This document shows positions 63,991 to 64,000 of a stretch of 64,000 nucleotides of DNA, in pieces. The notes beneath the pieces were generated by a model that worked only from the letters and a program-made list of their open reading frames with translations, did no database searches and was not told where the DNA came from. Each line of letters starts with the position of its first letter. The first letter of the stretch is position 1. Source of the DNA: Nitriliruptoraceae bacterium (GTDB lineage Bacteria > Actinomycetota > Nitriliruptoria > Nitriliruptorales > Nitriliruptoraceae); assembly GCA_018401275.1 (NCBI GenBank), contig JAGYKW010000004.1:1-64000 (forward strand), given 5' to 3'. The translations under genes were made by a program, and so were the position numbers.

Positions 63991-64000
63991 CGTCCCTGCA

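Overview
The window is about 64 kb of very GC-rich bacterial chromosome centred on the replication origin. Gene content and order point to Actinomycetota. The core rpmH-rnpA-yidD-yidC-jag-rsmG-parA-parB facing dnaA-dnaN-recF-dciA-gyrB, and the cwlM-trxA-trxB / DUF6049 / NUDIX / pcnA block, match the order known from Mycobacterium. NiSOD with its SodX peptidase, DUF5318 and a Dcd-type deaminase fit the same phylum. The divergence from mycobacteria and streptomycetes suggests a deep-branching class (Nitriliruptoria-like is a guess that cannot be proven here).

Layout. 1-7224 (minus): gyrB (cut by the window edge), a TlpA-like thiol oxidoreductase, a DsbB/BdbC-like protein, dciA, recF, dnaN, a probable oriC with DnaA boxes, dnaA. 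7774-14730 (plus): rpmH, rnpA, yidD, yidC, jag, then a 0.9-kb non-coding stretch with DnaA boxes and two palindromic parS-like sites, then rsmG, parA, parB. 14711-25229 (minus): one long run transcribed NUDIX - DUF6049 - Ser/Thr kinase - trxB - trxA - cwlM-like - aminotransferase - ddl - HAD - rpiA. The kinase stands where mycobacteria have MurJ (MviN) fused to a pseudokinase. 25498-36000: pcnA, sodX/sodN, DUF5318, a ribbon-helix-helix regulator, AlaX, an unknown 606-residue membrane protein, a GYF_2 protein, tyrS, ppdK. 36193-39700: rpsF-ssb-rpsR-rplI-dnaB. 39815-43330: AlgH/YqgE, a lipoprotein, SRPBCC, an LCAD-type acyl-CoA dehydrogenase and a thioredoxin.

43.3-49.7 kb is abnormal. A SET-domain gene, gdhA, a lipoprotein gene, an LCP-family gene, a PPOX-type gene and an iron-sulfur oxidoreductase are all recognisable but broken by many small indels, and a ~415-bp segment of the oxidoreductase is present twice in tandem as diverged copies. 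tRNA-Gly(CCC) and dcd inside this tract are intact. The tract looks like assembly or sequencing damage, possibly a join between two related strains, more than ordinary pseudogene decay. A single similar indel lies in the cwlM-like gene.

51.3-64 kb: two small lipoproteins (one DUF192), a tiny membrane protein, the dnaK-grpE-dnaJ-hspR-clpB heat-shock operon with a HAIR-like operator, a phytoene-dehydrogenase-type FAD oxidoreductase, a phosphofructokinase with pyrophosphate-type signatures, a PPOX-fold protein, a rhodanese lipoprotein and a small membrane protein. The PPi-type phosphofructokinase and pyruvate phosphate dikinase together suggest PPi-linked glycolysis. The most interesting candidate system is the kinase plus CwlM-like cell-wall control operon; the next is a NiSOD whose nickel hook carries Met in place of the usual Pro.
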